60,065 nucleotides of DNA, taken from NCBI GenBank assembly GCA_947258545.1, contig CAMYJI010000010.1, positions 1 to 60,065 on the forward strand. Direction: 5' to 3'. A program made the translations under genes and the position numbers. The notes under the pieces are model-generated. The model saw nothing but the letters and a program-made list of their open reading frames with translations, was not told the DNA's origin and searched no databases. This document shows, piece by piece, positions 47,523 through 56,366 of the stretch (its first letter is position 1; each line of letters starts with the position of its first letter). The DNA is from an uncultured Ectothiorhodospiraceae bacterium. Lineage in GTDB: Bacteria > Pseudomonadota > Gammaproteobacteria > UBA9214.

Positions 47523-48713
47523 CTACTCGAGGCCTGCGGCGGCGGTGGGACGCTGGATCACCTGTGCCTGGGTCCGGAAGCGTTTCCCCTGACGCACGCC
47601 GTTAAGTCTTATCACCGTGTCGGGCTGTTGTTTCGAGATGATGTTCATGGCCTGTCGGGCATCGCTTACCGCGGTGTCTTCGATCGAGGTGATCACGTCG
47701 CCGGGAAGAATACCGGCCTTGTCTGCCGGCCCGTCACGCAGCACCCCGGCAATCAGTACCCCGTTGGTGTTGCCGAGTGTGAAGGATTCCGCGAGTTCCG
47801 CCGTCATGTCCTGGGCCTCGATGCCAAGCCAGCCGCGCACGACGTGGCCCTGCTCGATGATCTGCTTCATCACCTCTTTCGCCAGGTTGACCGGGATCGC
47901 AAAACCGATGCCCTGGGAGCCGCCTGAACGGCTGTAGATCGCGGTATTGATCCCGATCAGTTCGCCATGTGCGTTTATCAGTGCGCCACCGGAATTGCCC
48001 GGATTGATGGCGGCGTCCGTCTGGATGAAGTCCTCGTAGGTATTGATGCCGAGCTGATCCCTGCCGGTGGCACTGACAATTCCGAAGGTCACCGTCTGGC
48101 CAACGCCGAAGGGGTTGCCGATGGCCAGCGAGACATCACCGACACGCAGGTTGCTGGAGTTGCCGATCACCACGGAGGGCAGCTTATCCTGCGATATGCG
48201 CAGCACGGCAAGGTCCGTTTCGGTGTCGACGCCCACCACCGTGGCGCGTGCGCTGCGGCCGTCCGCGAGCAGGATCTGGATTTCATCCGCGCCATCGATT
48301 ACATGATTGTTGGTCAGTACATAACCCTGGGTGCTGATCAGGACGCCGGAACCCAGGCTGGTCTGGATCTCCTTGCGGGTGTTGCTGAAGCGCTCACCGA
48401 AGAAATGCTTGAATATCGGATCCTCGAGCAGCGGATGGACGCGGCGGGTAATGACCTTGGCGGTATGGATGTTGACCACGGCCGGTGCGGCCTTCTCGAC
48501 GGCTTCGGCGTAGGACACCGGGCCGCTGCTGGCACGGGTATCAGCAGGGGCAGACTGAACTGCAGCGGTCGAAGCTGTGGTTTCCCTGACCTCGACCACA
48601 CTGGAGCGGTTACGCAGCAGTTCAGGCTGCATCACCAGAATATACAGAAAGGCCACCGCCAGTCCGGCGGTAATGGTCTGCAGGAGGAATGAAAATAATT
48701 TGCGAATTGCCAT
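47523..48713 (-). CDS. degS: DegS/AlgW-like periplasmic serine protease with one PDZ domain
   Basis: DegS senses unfolded outer-membrane proteins with its PDZ domain and starts RseA/MucA cleavage to free sigma-E. The 396-residue protein has one N-terminal transmembrane anchor (ITAGLAVAFLYILVMQPELL), a trypsin-like domain with His137 (LTNNHVIDG), Asp167 (DTETDLAVL) and Ser241 (NPGNSGGAL), and a single PDZ domain (GVLIAGVLRDGPADKAGILP, GDVITSIEDTAV). One PDZ plus a membrane anchor fits DegS better than two-PDZ DegP. It converges with hisC and diverges from the Nif3-like gene. Confidence 0.92.
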   Translation of the reverse strand: MAIRKLFSFLLQTITAGLAVAFLYILVMQPELLRNRSSVVEVRETTASTAAVQSAPADTRASSGPVSYAEAVEKAAPAVVNIHTAKVITRRVHPLLEDPIFKHFFGERFSNTRKEIQTSLGSGVLISTQGYVLTNNHVIDGADEIQILLADGRSARATVVGVDTETDLAVLRISQDKLPSVVIGNSSNLRVGDVSLAIGNPFGVGQTVTFGIVSATGRDQLGINTYEDFIQTDAAINPGNSGGALINAHGELIGINTAIYSRSGGSQGIGFAIPVNLAKEVMKQIIEQGHVVRGWLGIEAQDMTAELAESFTLGNTNGVLIAGVLRDGPADKAGILPGDVITSIEDTAVSDARQAMNIISKQQPDTVIRLNGVRQGKRFRTQAQVIQRPTAAAGLE

Positions 48714-48789
48714 GAGTGGGATACCCTTTCAGGTAATCAACCGGTTGATGACGGATGTCTAAAATAGCACACAAACAGGAATTGCAAGC

Positions 48790-49548
48790 ATGACTACCCT
48801 GCGGGAACTGACAGTTCATACCAACCAGCTGCTTGATATCGGTCGTTTCCAGGACTATTGCCCCAACGGCCTGCAGGTGGAAGGCCAGTCCGAGGTGCAG
48901 GTGCTGGTCAGTGGTGTCACGGCCAGCCTGGAGTTGATCGATGCGGCAATCGATACCGGTGCCGACGCCATCCTGGTCCATCACGGCTATTTCTGGAAAG
49001 GTGAAGATGCACGTATTACCGGGATGAAGCGCCAGCGCCTGCAACGCCTGCTGGGGTCGAACGTCAGTCTGCTGGCATACCACCTGCCGCTGGATGCCCA
49101 TGACGAGCTGGGCAATAACGCGCAGCTTGCCCGGGTGCTGGGTGTGCAATCGACCGGTACCTTCGGCCAGGAGGAAGGCATGCAGCTCGGACACTATGGT
49201 TCACTGGAACGGGCCATGAGCGGGGAATCACTGGCGCAGCATATAGAACAGTGTCTGAGAAGGGCGCCGCTGCACATCCCCGCGGCTGGCAAATCCATCC
49301 GTACCGTGGGTTGGTGCACGGGCGCCGCGCAATCGTATATCGAGGCGGCGGTCGCACAGCGACTCGACGCCTTCATCAGCGGTGAGATATCGGAGTCGAC
49401 GGTGCATATTGCACGTGAGTGCGGTATTCATTATTTCGCGGCTGGCCATCATGCGACTGAACGTTTCGGTGTACAGGCACTGGGGGAGTACCTGGCCGGG
49501 AAATTCGGGCTGCGTCACCGTTTCATCGATGTTGAAAATCCGGTGTAA
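48790..49548 (+). CDS. Nif3-like dinuclear metal center protein (YbgI)
   Basis: The 252-residue protein belongs to the NIF3/YbgI family of toroidal hexamers with a two-metal site; E. coli YbgI has been linked to GTP cyclohydrolase I-like chemistry, but the role is not settled. Metal-ligand segments are AILVHHGYFWKGE, AYHLPLDAHDELGNNAQLAR and IHYFAAGHHATERFGVQALG. Neighbourhood with degS and petABC is common in gammaproteobacteria. Confidence 0.92.
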   Translation: MTTLRELTVHTNQLLDIGRFQDYCPNGLQVEGQSEVQVLVSGVTASLELIDAAIDTGADAILVHHGYFWKGEDARITGMKRQRLQRLLGSNVSLLAYHLPLDAHDELGNNAQLARVLGVQSTGTFGQEEGMQLGHYGSLERAMSGESLAQHIEQCLRRAPLHIPAAGKSIRTVGWCTGAAQSYIEAAVAQRLDAFISGEISESTVHIARECGIHYFAAGHHATERFGVQALGEYLAGKFGLRHRFIDVENPV

Positions 49549-49676
49549 GCGGCACCGTTGCGCATGCAGCGGCACAGTTAATCGACCCGGCACGCGGCCA
49601 CTTTTCGCCATATTACCCTTGACCTTATCAGGCAGTTCGACCATCCTATGCCGTCCTGACGGAATGTATACATTAT

Positions 49677-49692
49677 TTCAGAATATTCCGAA
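49677..49692. promoter_or_regulatory. 16-bp near-palindrome upstream of petABC
   Basis: TTCAGAATATTCCGAA is a palindrome with one mismatched pair, about 82 bases before the petA start in an AT-rich segment (TATACATTATTTCAGAATAT). Position suits an operator for the bc1 operon. A near-identical core is at 25804-25820. I cannot name a cognate regulator, and the remaining 225-base gap from 49549 holds no gene. Confidence 0.35.
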
Positions 49693-49773
49693 CTAATTGA
49701 TAATTCCCTGCTGCCGGCCGGCGTGACATGTGGGGCTATATGTTATTGATTCTATTACTTGGAGAATGCTCGA

Positions 49774-50367
49774 ATGAGTGGCGATGATGTCAATCCAAGC
49801 AGGCGTCGGTTCTTGACCGCAGCCACCACTGTTATCGGCGGGGTGGGGACGGCATTTGCATTGGTGCCTTTTGTTTCATCCATGCAACCCAGTGCCAAGG
49901 CCCGCGCCGCGGGTGCCCCGGTACGTGCGGATATCAGCAAGCTCGAGGACGGCCAGATGCTCCGCATCAAGTGGCGAGGCAAGCCGGTCTGGATTGTCAA
50001 GCGGACGCCGGACATGCTGGATACCCTGTCGAAGCTGACCGAAAATTTGCGCGACCCGGATTCTGCTGAATCCGAACAGCCTGAATACGCCACTAACGCG
50101 CATCGCTCAATCAGGCCCGAGATTGCAGTCCTGGTTGGTATCTGCACCCACCTTGGCTGCTCACCGACCTACCGGCCCGATGTGGCACCGGCCGACCTGG
50201 GACAGGACTGGATGGGCGGGTTCTTCTGCCCCTGCCACGGTTCAACATTCGATATTGCCGGCCGCGTCTATTCCGGTGTTCCTGCACCGTTCAACCTGCC
50301 TGTGCCACCACACCGGTTCCTGAGTAATGACGAAATCATTATCGGCGATGACGGGGGGGTAGCGTAA
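49774..50367 (+). CDS. petA: Ubiquinol-cytochrome c reductase, Rieske iron-sulfur subunit
   Basis: The Rieske subunit of the bc1 complex takes an electron from ubiquinol and passes it to cytochrome c1. The 197-residue protein has a twin-arginine-type N-terminus (NPSRRRFLTAATTVIGGVGT) with a membrane anchor, and the cluster motifs CTHLGC (about residue 125) and CPCHGS (about 152), giving two Cys and two His ligands. GGAGA lies about 10 bases before ATG 49774. Its stop overlaps the petB start. Confidence 0.95.
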   Translation: MSGDDVNPSRRRFLTAATTVIGGVGTAFALVPFVSSMQPSAKARAAGAPVRADISKLEDGQMLRIKWRGKPVWIVKRTPDMLDTLSKLTENLRDPDSAESEQPEYATNAHRSIRPEIAVLVGICTHLGCSPTYRPDVAPADLGQDWMGGFFCPCHGSTFDIAGRVYSGVPAPFNLPVPPHRFLSNDEIIIGDDGGVA

Positions 50368-51596
50368 TGGGCGAGAAATATAAGACAGGCGTGCTTGGCT
50401 GGATTGATGCGCGTTTCCCGCTCAGCAAGATGTGGAATGAGCACCTGGCCGAGTATTTTGCGCCCAAGAATTTCAACTTCTGGTACTACTTCGGCTCACT
50501 GGCCCTGATGGTACTGGTTCTGCAGATCCTGACCGGGATCTGGCTGACCATGAATTACAAGCCGGATGCAGCGCTGGCCTTCAATTCCGTGGAATACATC
50601 ATGCGGGATGTGAACTGGGGCTGGCTGATCCGCTATATGCACTCAACGGGTGCCTCGTTCTTCTTTATAGTCGTCTATCTCCACATGTTCCGTGGCCTGA
50701 TGTATGGCTCGTTCAAGAAACCACGCGAACTGATCTGGATCTTCGGCATGATCATCTACGTGTGCCTGATGGCCGAGGCCTTCATGGGTTACCTGCTGCC
50801 CTGGGGGCAGATGTCTTACTGGGGCGCCCAGGTCATCATCTCGCTGTTCGGGGCGATCCCGGGGATCGGGGACACGCTGGCTCTGTGGATCCGCGGCGAT
50901 TACGTGATCTCGGATGCCACTCTCAACCGCTTCTTCGCCTTCCATGTTATCGCAATACCGATAATCCTGCTGGCCATGGTCGTGCTGCACATCCTGGCGT
51001 TGCACGAGGTCGGTTCCAACAACCCCGACGGTGTGGAAATCAAGAAGCACAAGGATGCGCACGGTAACCCGGTGGATGGCATCCCGTTCCACCCTTATTA
51101 CACGGTAAAGGACATCGTGGGAGTGATCGTGTTCCTCATCTTCTTCTCCATCGTGATTTTCTTCATGCCGGAGATGGGCGGCTGGTTCCTCGAGAAGGAC
51201 AACTTCATACCGGCCGATCCGCTGAAGACACCGGAACATATTGTGCCGCTTTGGTACTTCACCCCGTTCTACGCCATCCTGCGTGCGGTGCCGGACAAGT
51301 TCCTCGGAGTCGTGGCCATGGGTGGCGCCATTGTGGTCCTGTTCTTCCTGCCCTGGCTGGACCGCAGCCCGGTCAAGTCCATCCGCTACCGTGGCAGCGC
51401 GTACAAGGTGGCCTTGGGCGTTTTTGTTATCAGCTTCATTGCCCTGGGCTATCTCGGCACCCAGCCCGCAACACCTCTCATGACCAACATCGCGCGGTTT
51501 TTCAGCCTGCTGTATTTCGGCTTTTTTGTTGCCTTGCTGTTCCTGCCCAAGTTTGAAAAGACAAAACCGGTACCTGACAGGGTGACATCAAAATGA
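50367..51596 (+). CDS. petB: Ubiquinol-cytochrome c reductase, cytochrome b
   Basis: Cytochrome b carries two b hemes and the quinone sites of bc1. The 409-residue, strongly hydrophobic protein has about eight transmembrane helices. Heme-binding His residues lie in WLIRYMHSTGASFFF, YLHMFRGLMY, FFAFHVIAIPI and VLHILALHEVGSNNPDG. The Qo-site motif is PEW-like in TPEHIVPLWYFTPFYAILRA. It overlaps petA and petC by a few bases. Confidence 0.95.
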   Translation: MGEKYKTGVLGWIDARFPLSKMWNEHLAEYFAPKNFNFWYYFGSLALMVLVLQILTGIWLTMNYKPDAALAFNSVEYIMRDVNWGWLIRYMHSTGASFFFIVVYLHMFRGLMYGSFKKPRELIWIFGMIIYVCLMAEAFMGYLLPWGQMSYWGAQVIISLFGAIPGIGDTLALWIRGDYVISDATLNRFFAFHVIAIPIILLAMVVLHILALHEVGSNNPDGVEIKKHKDAHGNPVDGIPFHPYYTVKDIVGVIVFLIFFSIVIFFMPEMGGWFLEKDNFIPADPLKTPEHIVPLWYFTPFYAILRAVPDKFLGVVAMGGAIVVLFFLPWLDRSPVKSIRYRGSAYKVALGVFVISFIALGYLGTQPATPLMTNIARFFSLLYFGFFVALLFLPKFEKTKPVPDRVTSK

Positions 51597-52330
51597 AGAA
51601 CAGTATCTTTGCAATCATTATGATGGTTTTACCCGCCCCGGTCCTGGCGGCCGGTGGTGGTATACATCTCGATGAAGCCAATATCGATCCGACCAACATC
51701 CAGTCACTGCAGCGTGGTGCGCGCCTGTTCGTGAATTACTGTCTGAGCTGCCACTCCGCAGCACTGATGCGATACGAGCGCATCGGCAAGGATTTGGGTA
51801 TCGACGAACGGCTGGTCGCCGAGAACCTGATGTTCACCGGCGGCAAGGTGGGGGATCTGATGACTGTGGCCACGGCTGCAGATGACGCCATGGAATGGTT
51901 TGGCACCGTTCCACCCGACATGTCGGTCATCGCGCGTTCCCGAGGTGTTGACTGGCTGTACACCTACATGCGCTCATTCTACCGCGACGATTCACGTATC
52001 ATCGGTGTGAACAACCTGACCTTCCCGGATGTCGGCATGCCGCATGTCCTGTGGGAACTGCAGGGCTGGCAGGAGCCGGTGATCACCACCATCAAGGATC
52101 ACGATGGTACCGAAAGAAAGGTGGTCGAGCTCGAACTGGTCGAGCCGGGCACGCTGACACCCAAGGAATACGACCGCGCCATCCGTGATTTGGTCAATTT
52201 CCTCGACTACATGGGTGAGCCTGCCAAGTATGAGCGGCGCAGCCTGGGTGTAAAGGTAATCATGTTTTTGCTGGCATTCCTCGTCGTCGCCTATCTGATG
52301 AAAAGAGATTTCTGGAAGGACGTACACTGA
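51593..52330 (+). CDS. petC: Ubiquinol-cytochrome c reductase, cytochrome c1
   Basis: Cytochrome c1 delivers electrons from the Rieske protein to soluble cytochrome c. The 245-residue protein has a signal peptide (IFAIIMMVLPAPVLAAGGG), the heme motif CLSCH (VNYCLSCHSAALMRYERIG), a likely axial Met region after DWLYTYMRSFYRD, and a C-terminal membrane anchor (KVIMFLLAFLVVAYLMKRDF). It completes the petABC operon. Confidence 0.95.
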   Translation: MKNSIFAIIMMVLPAPVLAAGGGIHLDEANIDPTNIQSLQRGARLFVNYCLSCHSAALMRYERIGKDLGIDERLVAENLMFTGGKVGDLMTVATAADDAMEWFGTVPPDMSVIARSRGVDWLYTYMRSFYRDDSRIIGVNNLTFPDVGMPHVLWELQGWQEPVITTIKDHDGTERKVVELELVEPGTLTPKEYDRAIRDLVNFLDYMGEPAKYERRSLGVKVIMFLLAFLVVAYLMKRDFWKDVH

Positions 52331-52379
52331 TCCTGTTTATTCGGGATTTCGGATTACTAGCATTTTGGGGGATAGCCTT

Positions 52380-53006
52380 ATGGCTCTGGTTGCCAATCGA
52401 CGTTCAGTGATGACCCTGTTTTCATCGCCCACCTGTCCGCAGAGTCATCGGGTGCGCGCGGTGCTCGCGGAGAAGGGCATCACGGTGGAGATCGTGGATG
52501 TCGTCGCGTCCAACAAGCCAGAAGACCTGATTGACCTGAACCCGTACAACACGGTGCCGACACTGGTGGACCGGGAACTGGTACTGTACGACCCCCGGGC
52601 CATCATGGAATACCTGGATGAGCGCTTCCCGCACCCGCCACTGATGCCGGTCGATCCGGTCTCGCGTGCCCGTACCCGCCTGGGGCTGTACCGCATCGAG
52701 AAGGACTGGTACGAACTGGTGCCGGCCCTGGAATCCAAGGGCGAGAAGACCTCGGGAAAGGCACGCAAGTTACTGCGTGACAGCCTGACGGCCAGTGCCG
52801 AGGTATTCAGCGCCAAGCCTTTCTTCCTGAGCGATGAATTTTCGCTGGTGGATGCCACCATCATTCCCATTCTCTGGCGCCTGAAACACTACCGGGTCGA
52901 TCTGCCGCGCCAGGCAAAGCCGGTGATGCAATATGCCCAGCGCATGTTCGAGCGCGAGACCTTCCAGGCCAGCCTGTCCGAGGCCGAACGGGAAATGATG
53001 GAGTAG
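52380..53006 (+). CDS. sspA: Stringent starvation protein A
   Basis: SspA is a glutathione-transferase-like protein that binds RNA polymerase and affects stationary-phase and acid-stress genes. The 208-residue protein has the N-terminal thioredoxin fold (SVMTLFSSPTCPQSHRVRAV, NPYNTVPTLVDRELVLYD) and helical C-terminal domain (FFLSDEFSLVDATIIPILWR). ATG 52380 is preferred over 52365. It follows petABC by 49 bases, a common arrangement with sspB next. Confidence 0.93.
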   Translation: MALVANRRSVMTLFSSPTCPQSHRVRAVLAEKGITVEIVDVVASNKPEDLIDLNPYNTVPTLVDRELVLYDPRAIMEYLDERFPHPPLMPVDPVSRARTRLGLYRIEKDWYELVPALESKGEKTSGKARKLLRDSLTASAEVFSAKPFFLSDEFSLVDATIIPILWRLKHYRVDLPRQAKPVMQYAQRMFERETFQASLSEAEREMME

Positions 53007-53121
53007 GTTCGCACGCCGGATCCCTTTCACACACCTGTCACGCCGTGCATATCCTGACTGGCTAAGGCCCGGAGGCCGCCTTCCCTGTATCTTTACGCCG
53101 TTCTCTTGTATCTTTTTGCCT

Positions 53122-53499
53122 ATGACGACCAGTCGCCCCTACCTGATCAGGGCCATACACGAGTGGATCCTGGACAATACCATGACACCCTACCTGCTGG
53201 TGGATATCGAGGGGGACGGCGTCGATGTGCCGCGCCAGCATGGCCAGAACGGCAAGATCGTGCTCAATGTCAGCCCCCAGGCCGTCGAGGGCTTGATGCT
53301 GAGCAATGATGCGATCGGGTTCCGTGCCCGCTTTGGCGGAATTGCCACGGATGTCTATGTCCCGATCGATTCCGTGCTCGCCATCTATGCCAAGGAGAAC
53401 GGCCGCGGTATGGTTTTCAATGAAGATGAGGAGGGCCCCGCGCCCGATGATCCCACACCGATACATCCCAGGCGCCCTAGTCTCAAGGTCGTGAAGTAG
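53122..53499 (+). CDS. sspB: ClpXP protease specificity-enhancing factor SspB
   Basis: SspB delivers ssrA-tagged and some other proteins to ClpXP. The 125-residue protein has the substrate-binding domain (RPYLIRAIHEWILDNTMTPY, LLVDIEGDGVDVP, GKIVLNVSPQAVEGL) and an acidic flexible linker ending in the ClpX-binding tail RPSLKVVK. ATG 53122 is the start; the frame opens six bases earlier with TTG. The 115-base gap from sspA contains repeat-like TTCCCTGTATCTTTACGCC. Confidence 0.93.
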   Translation: MTTSRPYLIRAIHEWILDNTMTPYLLVDIEGDGVDVPRQHGQNGKIVLNVSPQAVEGLMLSNDAIGFRARFGGIATDVYVPIDSVLAIYAKENGRGMVFNEDEEGPAPDDPTPIHPRRPSLKVVK

Positions 53500-53518
53500 G
53501 CACCCCGCGTATCCGTCA

Positions 53519-53754
53519 TAGCCCGCATTTCTCACCGGGATCCCGGATGCTGGTCGCTCCCGGCGGTCGCTTTGGTCTCCTGCCCTCCCGCGGCACTTGA
53601 TGTACAAGGCTTCTTCGCAGCCGTGCCCTGTACATCGCAAGTACGGGCGCGGGCAATGCCCGATGACATACTGTCTTGTTCCTGATCTGCACTCCACTCA
53701 TTACCTCAGTACCTTGATGTTAATCTACCGCCGCCCGGTGAGAAATGCGGGCTA
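53519..53754. mobile_element. MITE-like element with 21-bp perfect terminal inverted repeats
   Basis: TAGCCCGCATTTCTCACCGG plus G (53519-53539) and its exact reverse complement (53734-53754) bound a 236-bp non-coding segment. Inside are a copy of the repeat at 63-110 (as reverse complement, 53540-53600) and a segment with internal inverted pieces (TGTACAAGG...CCCTGTACA). There is no transposase frame. The right terminus contains the TAG stop of the gene read from 55227. A relative of the right end lies at 57316-57370. Confidence 0.65.
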
Positions 53755-55227
53755 CCGGATCGGCTCCATGTGGACCTGTTTTCCCGGCAGTCCGTGCCTG
53801 CACAGAGATGCCTCGAGCGTTTCCACCAGCGGCCCTGGAACGCAGGCATAGCAGTCATAGTGATTCAGATTATCGAAATCGTTGAGGATGTTCGGTAGCA
53901 GGTCTTCGATGCCTGTCTCGGTATCCGTAACCAGTGCCGTGTAGTGGAAGTTGTCAAGGGCATCTGCCCATGAGCGGCACAGGTTGCCCAGGTAGTGACT
54001 GTTAGCTGCGGTTACGATCCAGTAGACGTGAATATGCTCGGCGATATCCAGCGCCATGGCATGTTCGATCAGGCTCTTGACGGGACCAAAACCGGCATTG
54101 CAGCCGATAAAAATGAGCGAGCGCGGGGATTCCTCGTTGAGGACAAATTCACCGTGCGGCCCCTTGATGCTGATGAGGTCATTCTGCCGCGTGTTATTGA
54201 GCAGGTGTTCAATAAACGGATTGCCGGAAGCGACCGGCAGGTGAAACTGGAGGTTCATGTCGTCACAGGGGCAGCTGGCTATCGCGCAGTCCAGTGCCGG
54301 CAGGTCGTTGGCCTCCAGTGACAGGTACTGGCCCGCCAGAAAGCGCAAGCGGTTGGTACGCGGGGTCCTGGCGTGCAGTATCAGTACCCGGTCATCAGGA
54401 CGTTCGATCTTCCTGACGCGGATGGCGATCTCCTGGTGAGGGATATCGCGTGCCCCGAGAGCCTCGTCCGCCTCGAGGACCACGTCGGTCACGGCCGTGT
54501 TCGAACAGCTGAGTATATATCCCAGGCCCTTCTCGGTCTCCGTCAGTACATAGTCATGCGGACAGATCTTCTTCACCTGGCCGGAGATCACCTTCGCCTT
54601 GCAGAGCCCGCAGTTACCGCTGCTGCAGCCATAGCTCAAGGCCAGACCGCTGCGCAGCCCCGCCTCCAGGATGGAGTCCGACCCCTCAATAAAGAATTCG
54701 TGCCCGCTGGGCAGGATGCGTATCTGGGCAGCCATGACTCTGAGAAAAGCCTCCTTCGCCAGGATATCTTCGTCTGCTACGCCCGCCGGTTCAGACGCTT
54801 CCAGCGCCTGGAGAAACCAGTCCCTGAGTTTACTAAATGCATCGTCCCCGGTGGTACCGTCTTCCGCTGCGAGTTCCGAGAACTTGTCCTTGAGGGCGCC
54901 AACCAGGGCCGAGTAACGGCGCGCCTCATGCCGGGCCTGTGCCAGTTCCTGGCTGAGTGCCAGTATGCGTGCCGCCAGGGTATCCGTATTCGGGGCATCA
55001 TCGGCCGGGCGTACGATCTTGTTGACGGCCTGTTCCATTATCTGCTCGACGCGCTCGAGCATGGTGGTGTCTTCGATCTGTGTCTGCGGATAGGCATGCA
55101 GCAGATCAGGCAGGAGGATTTCACCTTCAAAGGTGCGCATCTCGCCTGCACGAATCTTTTTCTGCAGCGCCCCGCGCTTGACGCCCACCAGGCGTGCCGC
55201 CCTCGAGAGTGTAATAAGACGTGGCAT
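53752..55227 (-). CDS. HTH / 2Fe-2S ferredoxin / ferredoxin-reductase-like fusion
   Basis: A 491-residue protein of unusual layout. Residues 1-45 look like an excisionase/MerR-type winged HTH (TLSRAARLVGVKRGALQKKI, then RAGEMRTFEGEILLPDLLHA). Residues 55-120 are long amphipathic helix, probably coiled coil. Residues 168-260 are a plant-type 2Fe-2S domain with Cys201, 206, 209 and 241. Residues 268-365 match an FAD-binding ferredoxin-reductase barrel, but the RxYS flavin motif is replaced (PALDCAIASC). Residues 368-491 match the NAD-binding lobe (FIGCNAGFGPVKSLIEH; DCYACVPGPLVETL). ATG 55227 follows AGGGGAAC. It is divergent from a macrodomain gene. A redox-sensing DNA-binding role is inference. 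Confidence 0.8.
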   Translation of the reverse strand: MPRLITLSRAARLVGVKRGALQKKIRAGEMRTFEGEILLPDLLHAYPQTQIEDTTMLERVEQIMEQAVNKIVRPADDAPNTDTLAARILALSQELAQARHEARRYSALVGALKDKFSELAAEDGTTGDDAFSKLRDWFLQALEASEPAGVADEDILAKEAFLRVMAAQIRILPSGHEFFIEGSDSILEAGLRSGLALSYGCSSGNCGLCKAKVISGQVKKICPHDYVLTETEKGLGYILSCSNTAVTDVVLEADEALGARDIPHQEIAIRVRKIERPDDRVLILHARTPRTNRLRFLAGQYLSLEANDLPALDCAIASCPCDDMNLQFHLPVASGNPFIEHLLNNTRQNDLISIKGPHGEFVLNEESPRSLIFIGCNAGFGPVKSLIEHAMALDIAEHIHVYWIVTAANSHYLGNLCRSWADALDNFHYTALVTDTETGIEDLLPNILNDFDNLNHYDCYACVPGPLVETLEASLCRHGLPGKQVHMEPIR

Positions 55228-55358
55228 AGGTTCCCCTCGAACAGCCGCGTTGTTGAATGTGCTTAACGTTACCATATCCTGTGCGGCGCAACCGCGCCAA
55301 CATCCGGTGTGGCTATACTGGGGGCTGGACAATAACGAGCACAGGAGGCCGGTGTCCC

Positions 55359-55856
55359 ATGATCGAGGTGATTAGCGCTGATATCACCACCCTGGAGGTG
55401 GATGCCATCGTCAACGCGGCCAATAACAGCCTGTTGGGCGGTGGTGGCGTGGATGGCGCGATCCATCGTGCTGCCGGTCCGGAACTGCTGGCCTTCAATC
55501 GGACGCTGGGCGGTTGTGCGACCGGAGAGGCGAAGATTTCGCCGGGTTTTCGCCTGCCTGCGCGCCATGTGATCAGCACCGTCGGCCCGGTCTGGCGCGG
55601 CGGGGGGCAGGGTGAGCCGGGATTGCTGAGGTCCTGCTATGTCAACAGTCTGGAACTGGCGCTGGCCCATGATGTCCGCACCATTGCCTTCCCGGGCATC
55701 GGCACCGGGGTGTACGGTTATCCCAAGGAGCAGGCGGCCATCATTGCCGTCACGGCCATGCAGGCCTACGCTGACCGTTTCGAGAAGATTATCGCCTGCT
55801 GTTTCAGCGAGGCCGATGCGGCGCTCTATCGGGAGGTGCTAAAGGTAAATACGTAG
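55359..55856 (+). CDS. Macrodomain protein, O-acetyl-ADP-ribose deacetylase-like
   Basis: Macrodomains bind ADP-ribose; the YmdB-type members deacetylate O-acetyl-ADP-ribose or remove ADP-ribose from proteins. The 165-residue single-domain protein has [39 protein letters not shown], and the phosphate-loop [22 protein letters not shown] lies 10 bases before ATG 55359; the upstream frame to 55257 overlaps the divergent promoter gap. The 131-bp divergent gap with the HTH/ferredoxin gene suggests shared control. Confidence 0.93.
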   Translation: MIEVISADITTLEVDAIVNAANNSLLGGGGVDGAIHRAAGPELLAFNRTLGGCATGEAKISPGFRLPARHVISTVGPVWRGGGQGEPGLLRSCYVNSLELALAHDVRTIAFPGIGTGVYGYPKEQAAIIAVTAMQAYADRFEKIIACCFSEADAALYREVLKVNT

Positions 55857-56144
55857 TTTAGTTGGCAGTCTTTCTAATGTTGTATCTCAAGCGGGCTTCC
55901 GCGCCCGCCACCCAAAGGAAAGGGACGAAAAGAAAGGGCGCCCGGAGGCTTGATCGGAATCAATATACAAGACCGCTTCGCAGCCTTGCCACTGCGCTTC
56001 TCGCATCAATCAGCGCTCGCCAAACTCGCAATCGCACACGGCGCGATTACTCAAACAGGTGGCTCGCTTTCCCCGATTGATGCTGCGATGCTCGGCTGCG
56101 CCTAACGGTTCCGGTTAGACCGTTAGTCAGTTGCGGGCAACCGC
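55857..56144. other. Non-coding, repeat-like intergenic region
   Basis: No convincing gene in 288 bases. Two inverted repeats are present: GCATCAATC (56003-56011) with GATTGATGC (56075-56083), and CTAACGGT (56102-56109) with ACCGTTAG (56119-56126). The second lies between convergent gene ends and could be a 3'-end hairpin, though without a T run. A 72-codon frame from 55862 is very basic and has no family resemblance. I suspect a decayed dispersed element. Confidence 0.4.
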
Positions 56145-56366
56145 CTACAGCTTGCAGCTGATCGGCTTGCCGTCGTTCAGCCAGGCGGACCACTGGGCGT
56201 GGACGGAGACATCGGTCCCGTCCCCTCGGGCCTGGTCCTGCAAATAGCCCTGCAGGTCGTGCAGCAGATCGGAATCCATCAACTCGAAATCCTGTTGCAG
56301 CTGGCCATGCAGGGTCCGGTAGATGTGTTTCAGGTCCGATAATTCGTACTGGTCCAGTGCCTTCAT
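56145..56366 (-). CDS. Small conserved-looking hypothetical protein
   Basis: A 73-residue, mostly helical acidic protein: MKALDQYELSDLKHIYRTLH, then GQLQQDFELMDSDLLHDLQG, ending WSAWLNDGKPISCKL with one Cys. No named domain is recognised. Its start overlaps the stop of the M23 peptidase by four bases, which argues for real translation and a shared transcript. The role may relate to the peptidase, but nothing in the sequence shows it. Confidence 0.65.
   Translation of the reverse strand: MKALDQYELSDLKHIYRTLHGQLQQDFELMDSDLLHDLQGYLQDQARGDGTDVSVHAQWSAWLNDGKPISCKL

Noticed and set aside
55862..56080. 72-codon basic ORF after the macrodomain gene
   Set aside because: Very Arg/Lys-rich translation of what looks like a non-coding repeat; no ribosome site.
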